Source: Tyto alba
Taxonomy: Eukaryota; Chordata; Aves; Strigiformes; Tytonidae
Direction: 5' to 3'
DNA: 64,000 bases
NCBI RefSeq assembly: GCF_018691265.1
Contig: NW_024881282.1
Coordinates: 52,521,122-52,585,121 of the forward strand
This document shows, piece after piece, positions 62,995 through 64,000 of the stretch. The notes beneath the pieces were generated by a model that did no database searches, was not told the origin of the DNA, and saw nothing but the letters and a program-made list of their open reading frames with translations. How positions within the stretch are numbered: the first letter of the stretch is position 1; each line of letters starts with the position of its first letter. Made by a program: the position numbers and the translations under genes.

Positions 62995-63110
62995 GGGCCC
63001 CGATCCAGCAAAGCACTTAAGCACATGTGTATTGTTGTTGAAACCAACGGGACTACCACTCACATGCTTAAAGTCACGCGTGTGCTTAAGTGCTTTGCCG
63101 GCCTGAAGCC
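62995..63110. mobile_element. Palindromic MITE-like element
   Basis: A fold-back element of about 116 bases. The arm at 63005-63028 (ccagcaaagcacttaagcac followed by atgtg) is complementary to 63078-63101 (cgcgtgtgcttaagtgcttt followed by gccgg) at all but about two positions. The outer ends begin GGGCCCCGATCC and end in a degraded counterpart. The core includes a second weaker complement around the aaccaacgggactaccactc segment. Short palindromes of this type, with GGGCC.GATCC ends and repeated CACTTAAGCAC motifs, are familiar as non-autonomous DNA-transposon remnants in turtles, crocodilians and birds. I do not assign a formal family name. Confidence 0.65.
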
Positions 63111-64000
63111 TTGCAGAAGTCCTTTATATCATGTTGATTTCAAAGCACATTTCGTTATTACATCACTATGCTGTTCTTGGCAGGGAATGAATTAATAAAT
63201 GAGACAAGGAGAGGTCCAGCAGGAGCTGCTGGGGGAGTGGGACACTGCATTCCTTTCAAAACAAGGTTGTGGCAATAAGTTTTCAGGAGACATGAATCAG
63301 CCACGTAGGCAGTTATAAATAATGGGGAGCAGCCAGCCTGGGTGACATACCACTGCACTATGTACATTACAAGAACGTATCAATACTGGGTACTGTGGCT
63401 TTAATCTTCCTACAGGCTTGGCATCCACCTACCCTCCAATTCCAACCAGAGTCTGGTTGGTGGGAGAATGTACTCACTCCTTTTCTCTGCATGGGATTTT
63501 AGTGCTTTTCCACAAGCTGGGATTGTATGTCTGGACAACAGCGCTGGCGTTTATGCCACATTATTGGCACGTAAGCGCTCTGCAGATATATTAAAGCCAA
63601 ACTGTTTCCCTGAGGACACAGGGTTGGGTGGAGAGCCATGCTCACTCTCAAAGCACCTGAGCTGAGCTCTCCCAGAGAGATCCTCTGCTGCATCCCAAAC
63701 CTGTGGCTGCACCTGTGTTGCTGTTTGAGTGCTGGGGTTAAATCTTAGCTTCTTTCATATGTACAGTTCCATCCAGATCATGCATTTTGGGAAACCCAGG
63801 AGCCCACCACCATGACATGCCTGTGCTACTTCTTGCCGGCAGCCAACCTCGCACCCTTTTGCTGGTGGGTTGCCTTGGCAGCCAGGTCCACGCCTGTTGG
63901 TGAGGACTCAGAGCCCACATTGCAGAGACCTCTGTGCCACCATGTCATGGCACTGTGCCCACACTGACACCTCACCTGGGCTTGCAAGGTGCCAATGGGA
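63111..64000. other. Intergenic DNA at right edge
   Basis: Unique-looking sequence with no gene, repeat family or CpG island recognised. No HMGA2 coding exon (AT-hook or acidic tail) or let-7-site-rich 3' region was seen here or anywhere in the right half of the window. Confidence 0.6.

Overview
This is an ordinary vertebrate nuclear sequence, most likely from a bird. The evidence is spliced genes with GT-AG introns, two promoter CpG islands inside AT-rich DNA, a low density of recognisable transposons, and a CR1 LINE remnant with a MIR-type SINE tail and reptile/bird-style palindromic MITE remnants. The encoded proteins read as the sauropsid versions of TMBIM4 and LLPH. Nothing in the window is prokaryotic and there is no CRISPR array or operon.

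Layout. 1-14.8 kb: no recognisable gene, only AT-rich intergenic DNA with a few homopolymers and short tandem repeats. 14.8-22.7 kb: TMBIM4 (Golgi anti-apoptotic protein / Lifeguard-4) on the + strand, seven coding exons, complete, 237 codons plus stop, with a CpG-island promoter and one clear polyadenylation signal. 23.1-27.2 kb: LLPH (LLP homolog, a small basic nucleolar protein) on the + strand, two coding exons, complete, 114 codons plus stop, starting in its own CpG island about 0.5 kb after the TMBIM4 poly(A) signal. 27.2-64 kb: a gene-poor stretch with simple repeats, a CR1 LINE fragment (42.55-43.11 kb), an orphan CpG island (43.33-43.72 kb), a MIR-like SINE remnant (51.1 kb), two palindromic MITE-like elements (61.4 and 63.0 kb) and several AT-rich blocks that look like candidate conserved non-coding elements.

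Context. In mammals TMBIM4 and LLPH are neighbours between IRAK3 and HMGA2 (human 12q14.3). With both genes on the + strand here, IRAK3 would be expected off the left side and HMGA2 off the right side, both on the - strand. I looked for coding exons of each and found none. The two genes are head-to-tail with separate CpG islands. They have no known shared pathway: one is a Golgi/ER calcium-leak and cell-survival membrane protein, the other a nucleolar/pre-60S basic protein.

I see no previously undescribed biological system. The items most worth checking are the orphan CpG island, the palindromic repeats, a possible cryptic microexon and an open in-frame N-terminal extension in TMBIM4, and an unidentified 100-codon minus-strand open frame near 37 kb. 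All homology statements come from recognising sequence by eye, not from database searches.
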